A stretch of 64,000 nt of DNA, from assembly GCA_022842725.1 (NCBI GenBank), contig JALHOZ010000005.1, forward strand, positions 62,001-126,000, written 5' to 3'. This document shows, piece after piece, positions 53,548 through 61,746 of this stretch. Made by a program: the position numbers and the translations under genes. Below the pieces are notes generated by a model that was given only the letters and a program-made list of their open reading frames with translations, made no database searches and was not told where the DNA came from. The stretch is from Saprospiraceae bacterium (lineage in GTDB: Bacteria > Bacteroidota > Bacteroidia > Chitinophagales > Saprospiraceae). Every line of letters begins with the position of its first letter. The first letter of the stretch is position 1.

Positions 53548-56500
53548 ATGAGATTAGCAAAAATTTTATGGGTAATTTTAGCGGGATGTATGTACCTGCC
53601 TTTAGGAGCTATAGAAGATCCGAGCAGAAAAGGTGAACAAGCACCTGCTGCACCACAATGGAGGGCAGCATGTACAAGACCCACCAATCAATATGATATG
53701 CAAATCAATAACGTGCGTTCCAGAATGCACGTAGGAGGACACGTTTGGTCTGATGCGGCATATATCGTTCCTAAACCTGCGCCGGGTGAGTTGGCAGTTT
53801 CTGCTTTGTTTGCCGGTGGTGTTTGGATAGGAGGTAAAGACCGTGCAGGAAATACAAAATTGTCTGCAGCTACTTACCGTTCCCTGGGTTTTGACTTCTT
53901 TTCAGGTCCTTTGGATCTTCAGACAGGAAGCACAGAATCTCAAATTTGTAAGGACTGGGACAGATTTTTTGTAGTCAACGGAAATAATATTCTTGATATG
54001 ATAAAAGAATATGATCTGGATCCTGATAATTTTGATTGTGATGTAGTAGCTGAAGATGTCAGATATTGGCCTGCACAAGGTAATCCATATTTTAATGAAA
54101 AATTCACATTTACCTTACTGGATCAACCGTTAGCAAATTATTGGGATCAGGATGGTAGTGGTGACTATGATCCATGTAAAGGAGACTTTCCCATTATTGA
54201 CCTCAGAGGTTGTGAACCGGAAAGCAGAGAGGAAGCAAAAGAATTGGTTCCTGATGAAATGGTTTTTTGGATTTACAATGATAACGGAGGAGCTCATACC
54301 CTTTCCGGTCCGGCTGCCATTCAAATGGAGGTTCAGGTTCAGGCATTTGCTTATGCGACCAATGATGCCATCAACGATATGACCTTTTACAGATATAAAT
54401 TATTAAATAAAGCTACAGAAGATATCGGAGAATGTTATTTTTCTATCTGGATAGACCCGGATTTAGGATGTTATCAGGACGACTATATTGGTTGTGATGT
54501 TTCCCGATCATTAGCTTATGTATATAATGAAGATGCAGTTGATGGAATCAACAATTGTGACTGTCAGGGTACACCAACATATTGTGCCACAGTTCCGATT
54601 TTGGGAATGGACTACTTCAGAGGTCCAAGAGCGCCTAAAATTTATTTGAGAGATGAAACGACCAATGAAATTTTATTGGATACGTTAAAAGATGAAAATG
54701 GTGCATATGTTTTGGATGAGAATGGTAATTTTATTTTAAATCCGATTTTGGTTGATCCGCCATTATTTAGTGGTGAGCAGGATGTATTGGTAGAGTTAGG
54801 TATGTCTTACTTTATGTATGCAGAAAATGGTGGCATAGGATCTCCAAACCCCAATACAACAGACCCGCAAAGAGGAAATGAAGAACAGTTTTATAACTAT
54901 CTTAGAGGACTTTGGTTAGATGGTAATCCATTGACATTCGGAGGTACCGGATATAATGCCGGTTCTACAAACGTTGTTAGTTATGCATTCCCGGACGAGC
55001 CTAATGATCGTAACGGATGGTCTATGTGTACGACACAGTTGCCTTTCGGAGACAGAAGAACCATGCAGACGACAGGTCCGTTGACCCTTCAACCAGGAGC
55101 AACCAATGAATTAATCATGGGAGTTGTTTTTGTACCTGATATTGATTATCCATGTCCTGATATCACCAGATTACAATTTGCGGATGATATCGCTCAGGCA
55201 TTATTTGATAACTGTTTTGATATTCCTGATGGACCGGATGCGCCGGATGTGACTGCCGTTGAATTGGACCAGGAATTGATTCTTTTATTGTCAAATGAAC
55301 CGGGAAGTAACAACTTCAATGAAAGTTTTGCAGAAAAAGATCTTCAGGCTCCAAGAGATGTTGATAGTTTGTACAGATTTGAAGGATATAAAGTTTATCA
55401 ATTAGCCAATGCAGCTGTCACTACACAAGAATTGGGTGACATCACAAAAGCAAGACTCATTCAGACAGTAGATGTTAAAAATGGAATTACAGAACTTTAT
55501 AACTGGACGGGAGTTCCCAATCCACTACCAAGTCAGGCAGGTACACCTATTTGGACATATACAAAACGAGCTGAAGGTACAGATCAGGGTTTAAGAAACA
55601 CATTCAGAATAACCGAAGATCAATTTGCGGTCAGCAACAGAAGACTTGTTAATCATAAAGAATATCATTTCCTTGTTTTGGCATATGCTTATAATAACTG
55701 GAAAGATTTTGATGCAAGATTAGTTGAAGGACAAGCCACACAATATCTTGAAGGTAGAAGAAATATTGGACCGGGTGGTAATGGTCGTCCTTACACTTTA
55801 GTACCAAGACCAATTGTGTATGAAAACCTTCAGGCACAATATGGTGACGGACCTGTGATCACAAGATTGAGTGGTGAAGGTAATCCTTCTGTTTTCCTGG
55901 ATATGGAAGACGGCATGTACGACAAAATACTTGATGAAGGGTTTGATGGAAAAATCACCTACAAACAAGGTGCAGGGCCTGTTCCTGCCAAAGTGGTAGA
56001 TCCGTTGAGTGTTCAGGAAGGTAAATATTTATTGGAAGTAACCGGATCATTTGATACCAACAGAGAAAGATGTGCTTTTGGACCGGATGCCATCTGGAAG
56101 TTAAGTAACATTACAGATGCTAATAATCCAAAGGTTTTATTAGACAATAAATTGTTGGTGGATATTAAAGAATACATTCTGAATAATCTGGGTGTTTCTA
56201 TTACAGTAAACAACGTTAATGAGCCGGGAACAAGAACAGATGCCAATAACGGAGCTATCGATGCCAGACACGAATATGCTTCAGAGACCGGTTCAAAATG
56301 GTTCAGAGGAGTCACTGACGGTGGTTCGCCACAATCAGGTGTATCCTTCCCGTTCCTGGATTTTGTACGTAACCCTGTCGAAGATCCTACCGGAGCTTTT
56401 GCCAGAGTAGGTAATGGTATGTTTGTTCCTTGGTTTTCAGCCAAATTTGAGCCGGACAATGTGACAGTACCTTTTTTCATGAGTCCTGCAGCCAGAGAAC

Positions 56501-57660
56501 AACAAGCATTGGCACAATCTCCTGCTAACAGATCAATCAGATTAAGAGACCTAAACAACGTGGACATTGTTTTTACGAAAGATAAGTCTAAGTGGAGCCG
56601 TTGTATTGTGGTGGAGACTGCAAGTCCTGATTATTATAATAATGGATTAACGACGATAGGTGAAGCTAAAAACTTTGAACTCAGACAATCTGCATCAGTG
56701 GGATTGGAAGGTGAAAATCTAAATGACGGTACTGTAGGGTTCAGTTATTTCCCGGGATATGCAGTTGATGTTGAAACCGGTAAACGATTAAATATATTTT
56801 TTGGTGAAAACAGTGTTTTCTCAGGAGATAACGCACAGTTTTTAGATGATAATAATCCGATAGGCGGAGATATGATTTTTAATCCGAGTTCGCAGTTATT
56901 CAATGAGGAGTTAAATGATGCCCGAGCTGTAGTGGCTGGTGGTCAACACTATATTTATGTGACCAGACAAGAATATGACGGATGTCAAACTTTGTCAACC
57001 AAGCTGAGAAAAGGAGTTTCTACCATTCAGAAACTGAAAGGTGTAGCTTCAGTGGCATGGACTGCATTCCCTATAGCGATTAATTCCGCTCCAATGACAA
57101 CCATTGATAAAGGTTTGATACCTAATGATCTTGTGGTTAAATTAAGGGTTAATAATCCTTATGGACAAAGCCGAAGATTTAATATTGAAAGGGAAAGAGA
57201 TTGTGAAACTGACGGAGATAATCCTGCTTATGAATTTGAATTCCGTGGTGTTCAGTCCAAGTCTTTAGTTACACAGGATGAATACAAAGGTGCGCTTGCC
57301 AATGTAAACGTAGTGCCAAATCCATACTATGCTTACAGTGCATACGAAACCTCACAGTTTACAAATATCATTAAAATCACCAATCTTCCTGCTAGAGCTA
57401 TAGTCACTATTTATACTATTGACGGACAGTTTGTGCAGCAATTTAACAGAGATGAAAGAAAGGCCAACAGAACCGGGTCTAATGTTCCTACTTCAACGAC
57501 TCAGGTATTTCCTGATCTGAATTGGGACATGAGAAACAGTAAAGGGATACCTGTGGCTAGCGGTGTTTATCTGATTCATGTACAAGCGCCTGAATTAGGA
57601 GAAGAGAGAACATTAAAGTGGTTTGGTGTCGGAAGACAGTTTGACCCGAATGGATTGTAA
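53548..57660 (+). CDS. Very large secreted protein, T9SS-type C-terminus, partner of the TonB receptor
   Basis: This 1370-residue protein has a signal peptide (MRLAKILWVILAGCMYLPLGAI). Calcium-binding-like loops occur near residue 197 (DQDGSGDYDPCKGD), with several Cys (CDCQGTPTYCATV). The middle is a long series of beta-rich segments with no recognised domain. The C-terminal 120 residues (VVPNPYYAYSAYETSQF, then IYTIDGQFVQQF, and LNWDMRNSKGIPVASGVYLI) match the FlgD-like/T9SS type-A sorting pattern. It starts 22 bases after the receptor gene and is followed by the PorV-like gene. It is probably surface-anchored through T9SS and may cap, or deliver substrate to, the receptor. I know no characterised homologue. 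Confidence 0.85.
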   Translation: MRLAKILWVILAGCMYLPLGAIEDPSRKGEQAPAAPQWRAACTRPTNQYDMQINNVRSRMHVGGHVWSDAAYIVPKPAPGELAVSALFAGGVWIGGKDRAGNTKLSAATYRSLGFDFFSGPLDLQTGSTESQICKDWDRFFVVNGNNILDMIKEYDLDPDNFDCDVVAEDVRYWPAQGNPYFNEKFTFTLLDQPLANYWDQDGSGDYDPCKGDFPIIDLRGCEPESREEAKELVPDEMVFWIYNDNGGAHTLSGPAAIQMEVQVQAFAYATNDAINDMTFYRYKLLNKATEDIGECYFSIWIDPDLGCYQDDYIGCDVSRSLAYVYNEDAVDGINNCDCQGTPTYCATVPILGMDYFRGPRAPKIYLRDETTNEILLDTLKDENGAYVLDENGNFILNPILVDPPLFSGEQDVLVELGMSYFMYAENGGIGSPNPNTTDPQRGNEEQFYNYLRGLWLDGNPLTFGGTGYNAGSTNVVSYAFPDEPNDRNGWSMCTTQLPFGDRRTMQTTGPLTLQPGATNELIMGVVFVPDIDYPCPDITRLQFADDIAQALFDNCFDIPDGPDAPDVTAVELDQELILLLSNEPGSNNFNESFAEKDLQAPRDVDSLYRFEGYKVYQLANAAVTTQELGDITKARLIQTVDVKNGITELYNWTGVPNPLPSQAGTPIWTYTKRAEGTDQGLRNTFRITEDQFAVSNRRLVNHKEYHFLVLAYAYNNWKDFDARLVEGQATQYLEGRRNIGPGGNGRPYTLVPRPIVYENLQAQYGDGPVITRLSGEGNPSVFLDMEDGMYDKILDEGFDGKITYKQGAGPVPAKVVDPLSVQEGKYLLEVTGSFDTNRERCAFGPDAIWKLSNITDANNPKVLLDNKLLVDIKEYILNNLGVSITVNNVNEPGTRTDANNGAIDARHEYASETGSKWFRGVTDGGSPQSGVSFPFLDFVRNPVEDPTGAFARVGNGMFVPWFSAKFEPDNVTVPFFMSPAAREQQALAQSPANRSIRLRDLNNVDIVFTKDKSKWSRCIVVETASPDYYNNGLTTIGEAKNFELRQSASVGLEGENLNDGTVGFSYFPGYAVDVETGKRLNIFFGENSVFSGDNAQFLDDNNPIGGDMIFNPSSQLFNEELNDARAVVAGGQHYIYVTRQEYDGCQTLSTKLRKGVSTIQKLKGVASVAWTAFPIAINSAPMTTIDKGLIPNDLVVKLRVNNPYGQSRRFNIERERDCETDGDNPAYEFEFRGVQSKSLVTQDEYKGALANVNVVPNPYYAYSAYETSQFTNIIKITNLPARAIVTIYTIDGQFVQQFNRDERKANRTGSNVPTSTTQVFPDLNWDMRNSKGIPVASGVYLIHVQAPELGEERTLKWFGVGRQFDPNGL

Positions 57661-57667
57661 AAATAAA

Positions 57668-57695
57668 GCCCGGATTCTATAAAAGGAATCCGGGC
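57668..57695 (+). other. Perfect stem-loop between the large secreted protein gene and the PorV-like gene
   Basis: GCCCGGATTC and GAATCCGGGC form a perfect 10-pair stem around an 8-base loop, starting 8 bases after the stop codon and ending 12 bases before the next ATG. There is no T-run after it, so it is not a standard terminator. It may protect the upstream message from 3' decay or reduce downstream translation. Confidence 0.7.
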
Positions 57696-57707
57696 ACCCA
57701 TAATATA

Positions 57708-58787
57708 ATGACAAATAAATTTAAAATAATGAGCAGAAATTTTTACTATATATTCATTTTTTTAGGTGTTTTCTTGGTGACCTTTGAGGCTGAAGCAGGT
57801 AACCCTGATCGTCAAGGTGAGGCAGGAGCATCAGAATTACTCATGAATCCCTGGGCAAGAAGTTCAGGTGTCCATTCTATTGGAACATCATTTGTTTCCG
57901 GATTGGAAAGTATGAGAGTCAATGTTGCCGGTTTAGGTAGAATCAAAAGTGGTGAAATAGCCTATAGTAATGCACGATTGTTTGAAGGTAGTGGTATGGG
58001 TATGAACGCTTTGGGTTTTGGTTACAGAATCAAAAAAAATTCTGTGCTTGGTATCACCTTTACTTCCCTTGATTTTGGTGAAATACCGGTAACTACCGTT
58101 AATTTGCCTGAAGGTACAGGTGGATTTCTAAACCCAAGTTTTTTTAATCTCGCTGTTGGATATGCTTACACTTATGAAAATAAAATTTCAGTTGGAGTTT
58201 TATTCAGAGGAATTTCTCAAGCCATTCAGGATGTAAGTTCTTTTGGTTTTGGTATTGATGCAGGTGTACAATACGTTTCCGGCGAAAAGGATAATTTTAA
58301 GTTAGGAATCACATTGAGTAATATCGGTAGCCCGATGAGATTTGGTGGTGAAGGTTTGTCGTTTCAAGGTCCTAATACTGACCCTGCCGGGGGAACAACC
58401 TATAACTTAACATATAATGCGCGGTCAGCCCAATTTGAGTTGCCATCCATGTTGAACCTTGGTGTTTCTTATGATTTTTATTTTGGTGAGAAAATGTATT
58501 TAAGAAGTATTGCTAATTTTACATCTAATGCATTCTCAAGAGACCAGTTAGGAGCAGGCGTTGAGTTTTCACTATTTGATAAAGTGGTCTTACGTGGAGC
58601 TTACAAATATGATTTAGGAAGTGAAAATGATGCAGTTAAAAATGTATATACAGGATTTGCTGCAGGAATTTCAGTACAAACACACCTTGATAAATCCAAA
58701 AAGAATAATATCGGTATAGATTATGCGTACAGGACCACAAGTCCGTTTAAAGGAACTCATAATTTAGGTCTGAGATATAATTTTTAA
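57708..58787 (+). CDS. PorV/PorQ-family outer-membrane protein
   Basis: This 359-residue protein has a signal peptide; the start at 57708 or the in-frame ATG 21 bases later (MSRNFYYIFIFLG) are both possible. The mature sequence opens with GEAGASELLMNPWARSSG, then GLESMRVNVAGLGRI, and continues as a 14-strand-like barrel (FAAGISVQTHLDKSKK, ending GTHNLGLRYNF). This pattern (GA-x-xL-x-x-x-x-AR-x-x-x...) belongs to the PorV/PorQ family of T9SS proteins. PorV shuttles or anchors cargo in the outer membrane. Its linkage to a large T9SS-like protein and a receptor suggests a dedicated export or docking function. A strong terminator follows. Confidence 0.85.
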   Translation: MTNKFKIMSRNFYYIFIFLGVFLVTFEAEAGNPDRQGEAGASELLMNPWARSSGVHSIGTSFVSGLESMRVNVAGLGRIKSGEIAYSNARLFEGSGMGMNALGFGYRIKKNSVLGITFTSLDFGEIPVTTVNLPEGTGGFLNPSFFNLAVGYAYTYENKISVGVLFRGISQAIQDVSSFGFGIDAGVQYVSGEKDNFKLGITLSNIGSPMRFGGEGLSFQGPNTDPAGGTTYNLTYNARSAQFELPSMLNLGVSYDFYFGEKMYLRSIANFTSNAFSRDQLGAGVEFSLFDKVVLRGAYKYDLGSENDAVKNVYTGFAAGISVQTHLDKSKKNNIGIDYAYRTTSPFKGTHNLGLRYNF

Positions 58788-58860
58788 TAAATCCGGCTGA
58801 TAAAGGAAGAACATTTGAACTTTTTCCAGTAAACAGTCGTTTAAAAAGAGTATAATAACC

Positions 58861-58899
58861 GGAACGTTTCTCCTGATTTGGAGAAACGTTCCTTTTTTT
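58861..58899 (+). terminator. Rho-independent terminator of the receptor operon
   Basis: A perfect 13-pair stem (GGAACGTTTCTCC with GGAGAAACGTTCC) around a 6-base loop is followed by TTTTTTTA. It closes the transcript of the three-gene unit 74 bases after its last stop and separates it from greA. Confidence 0.93.
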
Positions 58900-58927
58900 A
58901 TTGTTAACAAGTTAAATCATTTATATT

Positions 58928-59401
58928 ATGTCTGGTATTTCATACATGACAGAAGAAGGTTATGAAAAGTTAAAGGCTGAATTGGAAGAATTAAAAACCA
59001 AAGGTCGGGAAGATGTTGCCAAAGCAATTGCAGAAGCCCGGGAAAAAGGGGATTTATCTGAAAATGCTGAATATGATGCAGCAAAAAATGCGCAGGGAAT
59101 GCTTGAGTTACGTATTAATGATCTCGAAAAAGTGTTTGCCACAGCAAGAATAATTGACGAATCTCAGTTGGATACTTCCAGGGTTACTGTATTGACAAAT
59201 GTTACCATTAAAAATATAAAAAATAATGCCGAGATGACATATAAACTGGTCGCAGAGGCAGAAGCAAACCTTAAAGAGAAAAAAATATCAGTCAATTCTC
59301 CTATCGGTCAAGGTTTATTAGGAAAAGAAGTTGGGGATATTGCGCAAATACAAACACCTAATGGAATTATTGATTTTAAAATTGTGAAAATAAGTCTGTA
59401 A
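58928..59401 (+). CDS. greA: Transcription elongation factor GreA
   Basis: This 157-residue protein has the N-terminal coiled coil (EEGYEKLKAELEELKTKGRE, then EKGDLSENAEYDAAKNAQGM) with the acidic tip residues, and the C-terminal FKBP-like domain (SPIGQGLLGKEVGDIAQIQT, ending IDFKIVKISL). It rescues backtracked RNA polymerase by stimulating transcript cleavage. Length and motifs are normal. It overlaps the HIT gene by one base (TAATG), so the two are cotranscribed and coupled. Confidence 0.97.
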   Translation: MSGISYMTEEGYEKLKAELEELKTKGREDVAKAIAEAREKGDLSENAEYDAAKNAQGMLELRINDLEKVFATARIIDESQLDTSRVTVLTNVTIKNIKNNAEMTYKLVAEAEANLKEKKISVNSPIGQGLLGKEVGDIAQIQTPNGIIDFKIVKISL

Positions 59402-59802
59402 TGGCGTCAATATTTACCAGGATTATAAATGGAGAAATTCCTTGTTATAAAGTGGCTGAGGATGATCGGTTTTTTGCATTTTTGGATATACGTCCTGTAG
59501 CTTTTGGGCATACACTTGTTGTTCCCAAACATGAGACAGAATATATATTTGACATGGAGGACAAGGATGTAAGTGATCTTATGATTTTTTCAAAACGAAT
59601 AGCAGGTATTTTAAAACAAACAGTTCCTTGCAGCAGGATCGGTGTTTCAGTGATTGGTTTGGAAGTGCCTCATACACACGTACACCTGATACCTATCCAA
59701 ACGATGGAAGATATGAACTTTTCTAAAGCCAGGGTTGAAGTAAATGAGGAAGACTACCTGATATTGAGTCAAAAATTGCAGGAAGCTTTTAAAAATTCCT
59801 GA
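59401..59802 (+). CDS. HIT-family nucleotide-binding protein
   Basis: This 133-residue protein has the histidine-triad motif HTHVHLIPI near residue 95, with the catalytic His third in the pattern HxHxHxx. The N-terminal segment IFTRIINGEIPCYKVAEDD is that of the Hint/HINT branch. It hydrolyses adenosine phosphoramidates or related nucleotides. It is the second gene of the greA transcript. Its stop codon abuts the stop codon of the convergent MerC-like gene with no bases between (TGA followed by TCA). Confidence 0.93.
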   Translation: MASIFTRIINGEIPCYKVAEDDRFFAFLDIRPVAFGHTLVVPKHETEYIFDMEDKDVSDLMIFSKRIAGILKQTVPCSRIGVSVIGLEVPHTHVHLIPIQTMEDMNFSKARVEVNEEDYLILSQKLQEAFKNS

Positions 59803-60195
59803 TCAGGAAAATACAGACATTTTACAGGTTTGGGTATATCTCCAATTAAGTATATGTGAAGAAGCTACCATTAAACCTCCTAAAACACTGAAAACAAGCA
59901 TCCATCCATGGTGATCAATCATACCGATCAGTAAAAAGGAAAAACCGATAGCTGCAACGATTAAAGGTTGTGGTTTTCTGTGTTTTTTAAGAAAATCACC
60001 AACAATCGCATAACCTGCGATTACAATACCAATGCTGATGATAATCCAGTCGAAAAGGTGGTTGTGAAGCCAGGATCCCGAACCAATAAGTCCTAAGGAG
60101 ATCATAATTGGAATAGCAGAACAGTGAATGGCACACAATAAGGATGTGAAAAATCCTGCTGAATCAGCATGTAAATGAAAAAATCTTTTCAACAT
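59803..60195 (-). CDS. MerC-domain membrane protein
   Basis: This 130-residue protein has four transmembrane segments. The MerC signature LCAIHCSAIPIMISLGLIG, with the paired Cys in CAIHC, is near residue 21 within the first helix. Proteins of this family were named from mercury transport, but many Bacteroidota members lie near Fur/Zur-type genes and are likely to move other metals or be metal-regulated. No mer genes are in the window, so mercury transport is not supported. Its promoter region carries two inverted repeats. Confidence 0.85.
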   Translation of the reverse strand: MLKRFFHLHADSAGFFTSLLCAIHCSAIPIMISLGLIGSGSWLHNHLFDWIIISIGIVIAGYAIVGDFLKKHRKPQPLIVAAIGFSFLLIGMIDHHGWMLVFSVLGGLMVASSHILNWRYTQTCKMSVFS

Positions 60196-60211
60196 GTTTT
60201 AAAAATTTTGT

Positions 60212-60240
60212 CAAAGTTACAAAAATCTTTGAACATGCAA
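60212..60240 (-). promoter_or_regulatory. Promoter of the MerC-like gene
   Basis: On the minus strand TAACTTTG (60219..60212) matches TAnnTTTG, and TTG at 60240..60238 lies 18 bases upstream. It is 17 bases from the start codon. Both boxes are inside inverted repeats: TCAAAG/CTTTGA at 60211..60232 spans the -7 box, and the one at 60235..60251 covers the -33 box. Confidence 0.6.
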
Positions 60241-60251
60241 CTCTGTTGCAT
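60235..60251. promoter_or_regulatory. 17-bp inverted repeat over the MerC -33 box, candidate operator
   Basis: ATGCAACTCTGTTGCAT is a perfect 6-5-6 inverted repeat that includes the TTG of the -33 element, so a bound dimer would block RNA polymerase. By context (a metal-related membrane protein), a Fur-family repressor such as Zur is a candidate, but no such regulator is in the window. Confidence 0.45.
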
Positions 60252-60364
60252 TTGATTTTTTCATTTATTTAACATATTAAAATATTTTTATATTTTCCAA
60301 GAAGTTTTGATTTGATACGCAGGTATTCATTTTGAATACATTCCAATTTAATAAAATTTTAATG

Positions 60365-60404
60365 CAGGTGAGAAAGGCAAAAGATAACCCTGCCTTCTCA
60401 CCTG
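60365..60404 (-). terminator. Hairpin terminator of carbonic anhydrase
   Basis: On the minus strand CAGGTGAGAAGGCA pairs with TGCCTTTCTCACCTG with one bulged base, followed by CATTAAAATTTTATT. The T-run is interrupted, so termination may be partial. It starts 19 bases after the carbonic anhydrase stop. Confidence 0.6.
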
Positions 60405-60422
60405 ACAAGCGAAACATGTACC

Positions 60423-61058
60423 TTACATTTGTAATTGATATACATTTGGCAGTTCTTCGTTATTGCTGTAATTCACTTCAAGGTCTTTCACAAGTCCGTC
60501 ATTTATCGAATATACCCAGCCATGTATCCATAACTGTTGACCATTTTTCCATGCATTTTGGACAATGGAGGTTTTTGCCAAATCCCATACCTGTTCCTTG
60601 ACATTTACCTCAACGAATCTGTTGAAACGTTCATGTTCATCCTTAATAGCATCCAATTCTGCCTGATGTAATCTGTACACATCTTTGATATGACGAATCC
60701 AATTGTCAATCAAACCAATGTGTGCATTTCCCATTGCGGCTTTTACACCACCACACTCGTAATGTCCGCAAACGATTATATGACGTACTTTCAGAACATT
60801 CACTGCATAATCGAGGACACTCAGCATGTTCATGTCTGAGTGAATTACCATGTTAGCAATGTTTCTGTGGACAAATACTTCCCCGGGAAGCGTACCTGTT
60901 ATTTCATTTGCAGGTACACGGCTGTCTGCGCAACCGATCCACAACAAGGGAGGACTTTGTCCTTTTGCTAATCTGGAAAAAAATTCAGGATCCGCCTGTA
61001 CTTTTTCTTCAACCCATTTTCGGTTGTTTTCTAATAATTTTTGATAAAATCCAGCCAT
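60423..61058 (-). CDS. can: Beta-carbonic anhydrase
   Basis: This 211-residue protein has the zinc-binding and active-site residues Cys43, Asp45 and Arg47 in GCADSRVP, and His and Cys in CGHYECGGVKAAM near residues 98 and 101. It reversibly hydrates CO2 in the cytoplasm. The sequence is complete and of normal length. It stands alone, followed by a hairpin terminator and then the MerC-like gene on the same strand. Confidence 0.95.
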   Translation of the reverse strand: MAGFYQKLLENNRKWVEEKVQADPEFFSRLAKGQSPPLLWIGCADSRVPANEITGTLPGEVFVHRNIANMVIHSDMNMLSVLDYAVNVLKVRHIIVCGHYECGGVKAAMGNAHIGLIDNWIRHIKDVYRLHQAELDAIKDEHERFNRFVEVNVKEQVWDLAKTSIVQNAWKNGQQLWIHGWVYSINDGLVKDLEVNYSNNEELPNVYQLQM

Positions 61059-61265
61059 AAAAATTTACTTTTAAGTGTTAATAATTGTATAAAGTGTATG
61101 AAATCAATGCCGATGTATATGTACTGTTATCCGGTTATAAGAAACCGAAATCCATTCGGGTGTACTAAAATATTTGAAATCTGACCATCAATTACGTAGC
61201 ACCGAAATTATTCAGTGTGATTTGTGATAGCAGAAAAACGGGTAATGTATTTGATTTGTCAAATA

Positions 61266-61598
61266 CTATAAAACCACAGAATAGGTTTCAGGAGGGGTGA
61301 AAATATTGTGGAACATTTGTAAGTCATAGTTTTTTTTGACTTTGAAAAAATTTCCGTCAGAATAAAAAATATCTTTTTGGATGGCAGTATGAATATTATT
61401 TATTTCAGTTATTATCGACTCAATTTGTTTGGTTTCGCTTTCTTTTTCGTTTTCAGGCAGGTTTTCTTCCATTTCCAATATCCAGCTGGCAGCGACCGGA
61501 TTGTCACAAAACAAAGAAGGGCATACCTGCATAAACAGGATGATGATAACCCCGGTTATAGCAATTTGAGAAAAATATGTTTTAAAATTAATAAACAT
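61266..61598 (-). CDS. Small secreted or membrane-anchored protein of unknown function
   Basis: This 110-residue protein has one N-terminal hydrophobic segment (ITGVIIILFMQVCPSLFC, about residues 14-31) that could be a signal peptide or an anchor. The rest is acidic and helical (EMEENLPENEKESETKQIES), then a polar region ending FTPPETYSVVL. I recognise no family. It lies between the carbonic anhydrase gene and the divergent rhomboid gene and appears to be a single gene. Moderate confidence that it is real, from its length and sensible layout. Confidence 0.55.
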   Translation of the reverse strand: MFINFKTYFSQIAITGVIIILFMQVCPSLFCDNPVAASWILEMEENLPENEKESETKQIESIITEINNIHTAIQKDIFYSDGNFFKVKKNYDLQMFHNIFTPPETYSVVL

Positions 61599-61722
61599 AC
61601 CTTTTGAAACAGTATTTTTTTAGGATAGTTTGATGGAATGATTGTTTTTTTTTAACAGATTCGTGTAAAATCAATGTCATGTTTTCCTGGTGTGGCCATA
61701 AAACTATTTGGATGAAAAATTG

Positions 61723-61730
61723 TACTTTTG
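61723..61730 (+). promoter_or_regulatory. -7 element of the rhomboid gene
   Basis: TACTTTTG fits TAnnTTTG and ends 16 bases before the ATG at 61747. Because it lies inside an upstream in-frame TTG extension (from 61708), it supports the ATG at 61747 as the true start. Confidence 0.5.
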
Positions 61731-61746
61731 TCCATATTTACTTTTT

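Noticed and set aside
56013-56567. 184-codon open frame antisense to the large secreted protein gene
   Set aside because: It is nested in a well-formed 1370-residue gene with continuous sense coding; the antisense product looks like a shadow.
59803-60195. MerC domain as evidence for mercury resistance
   Set aside because: No merA, merR, merT or merP is present in the window, and MerC-like proteins are common outside mer operons.
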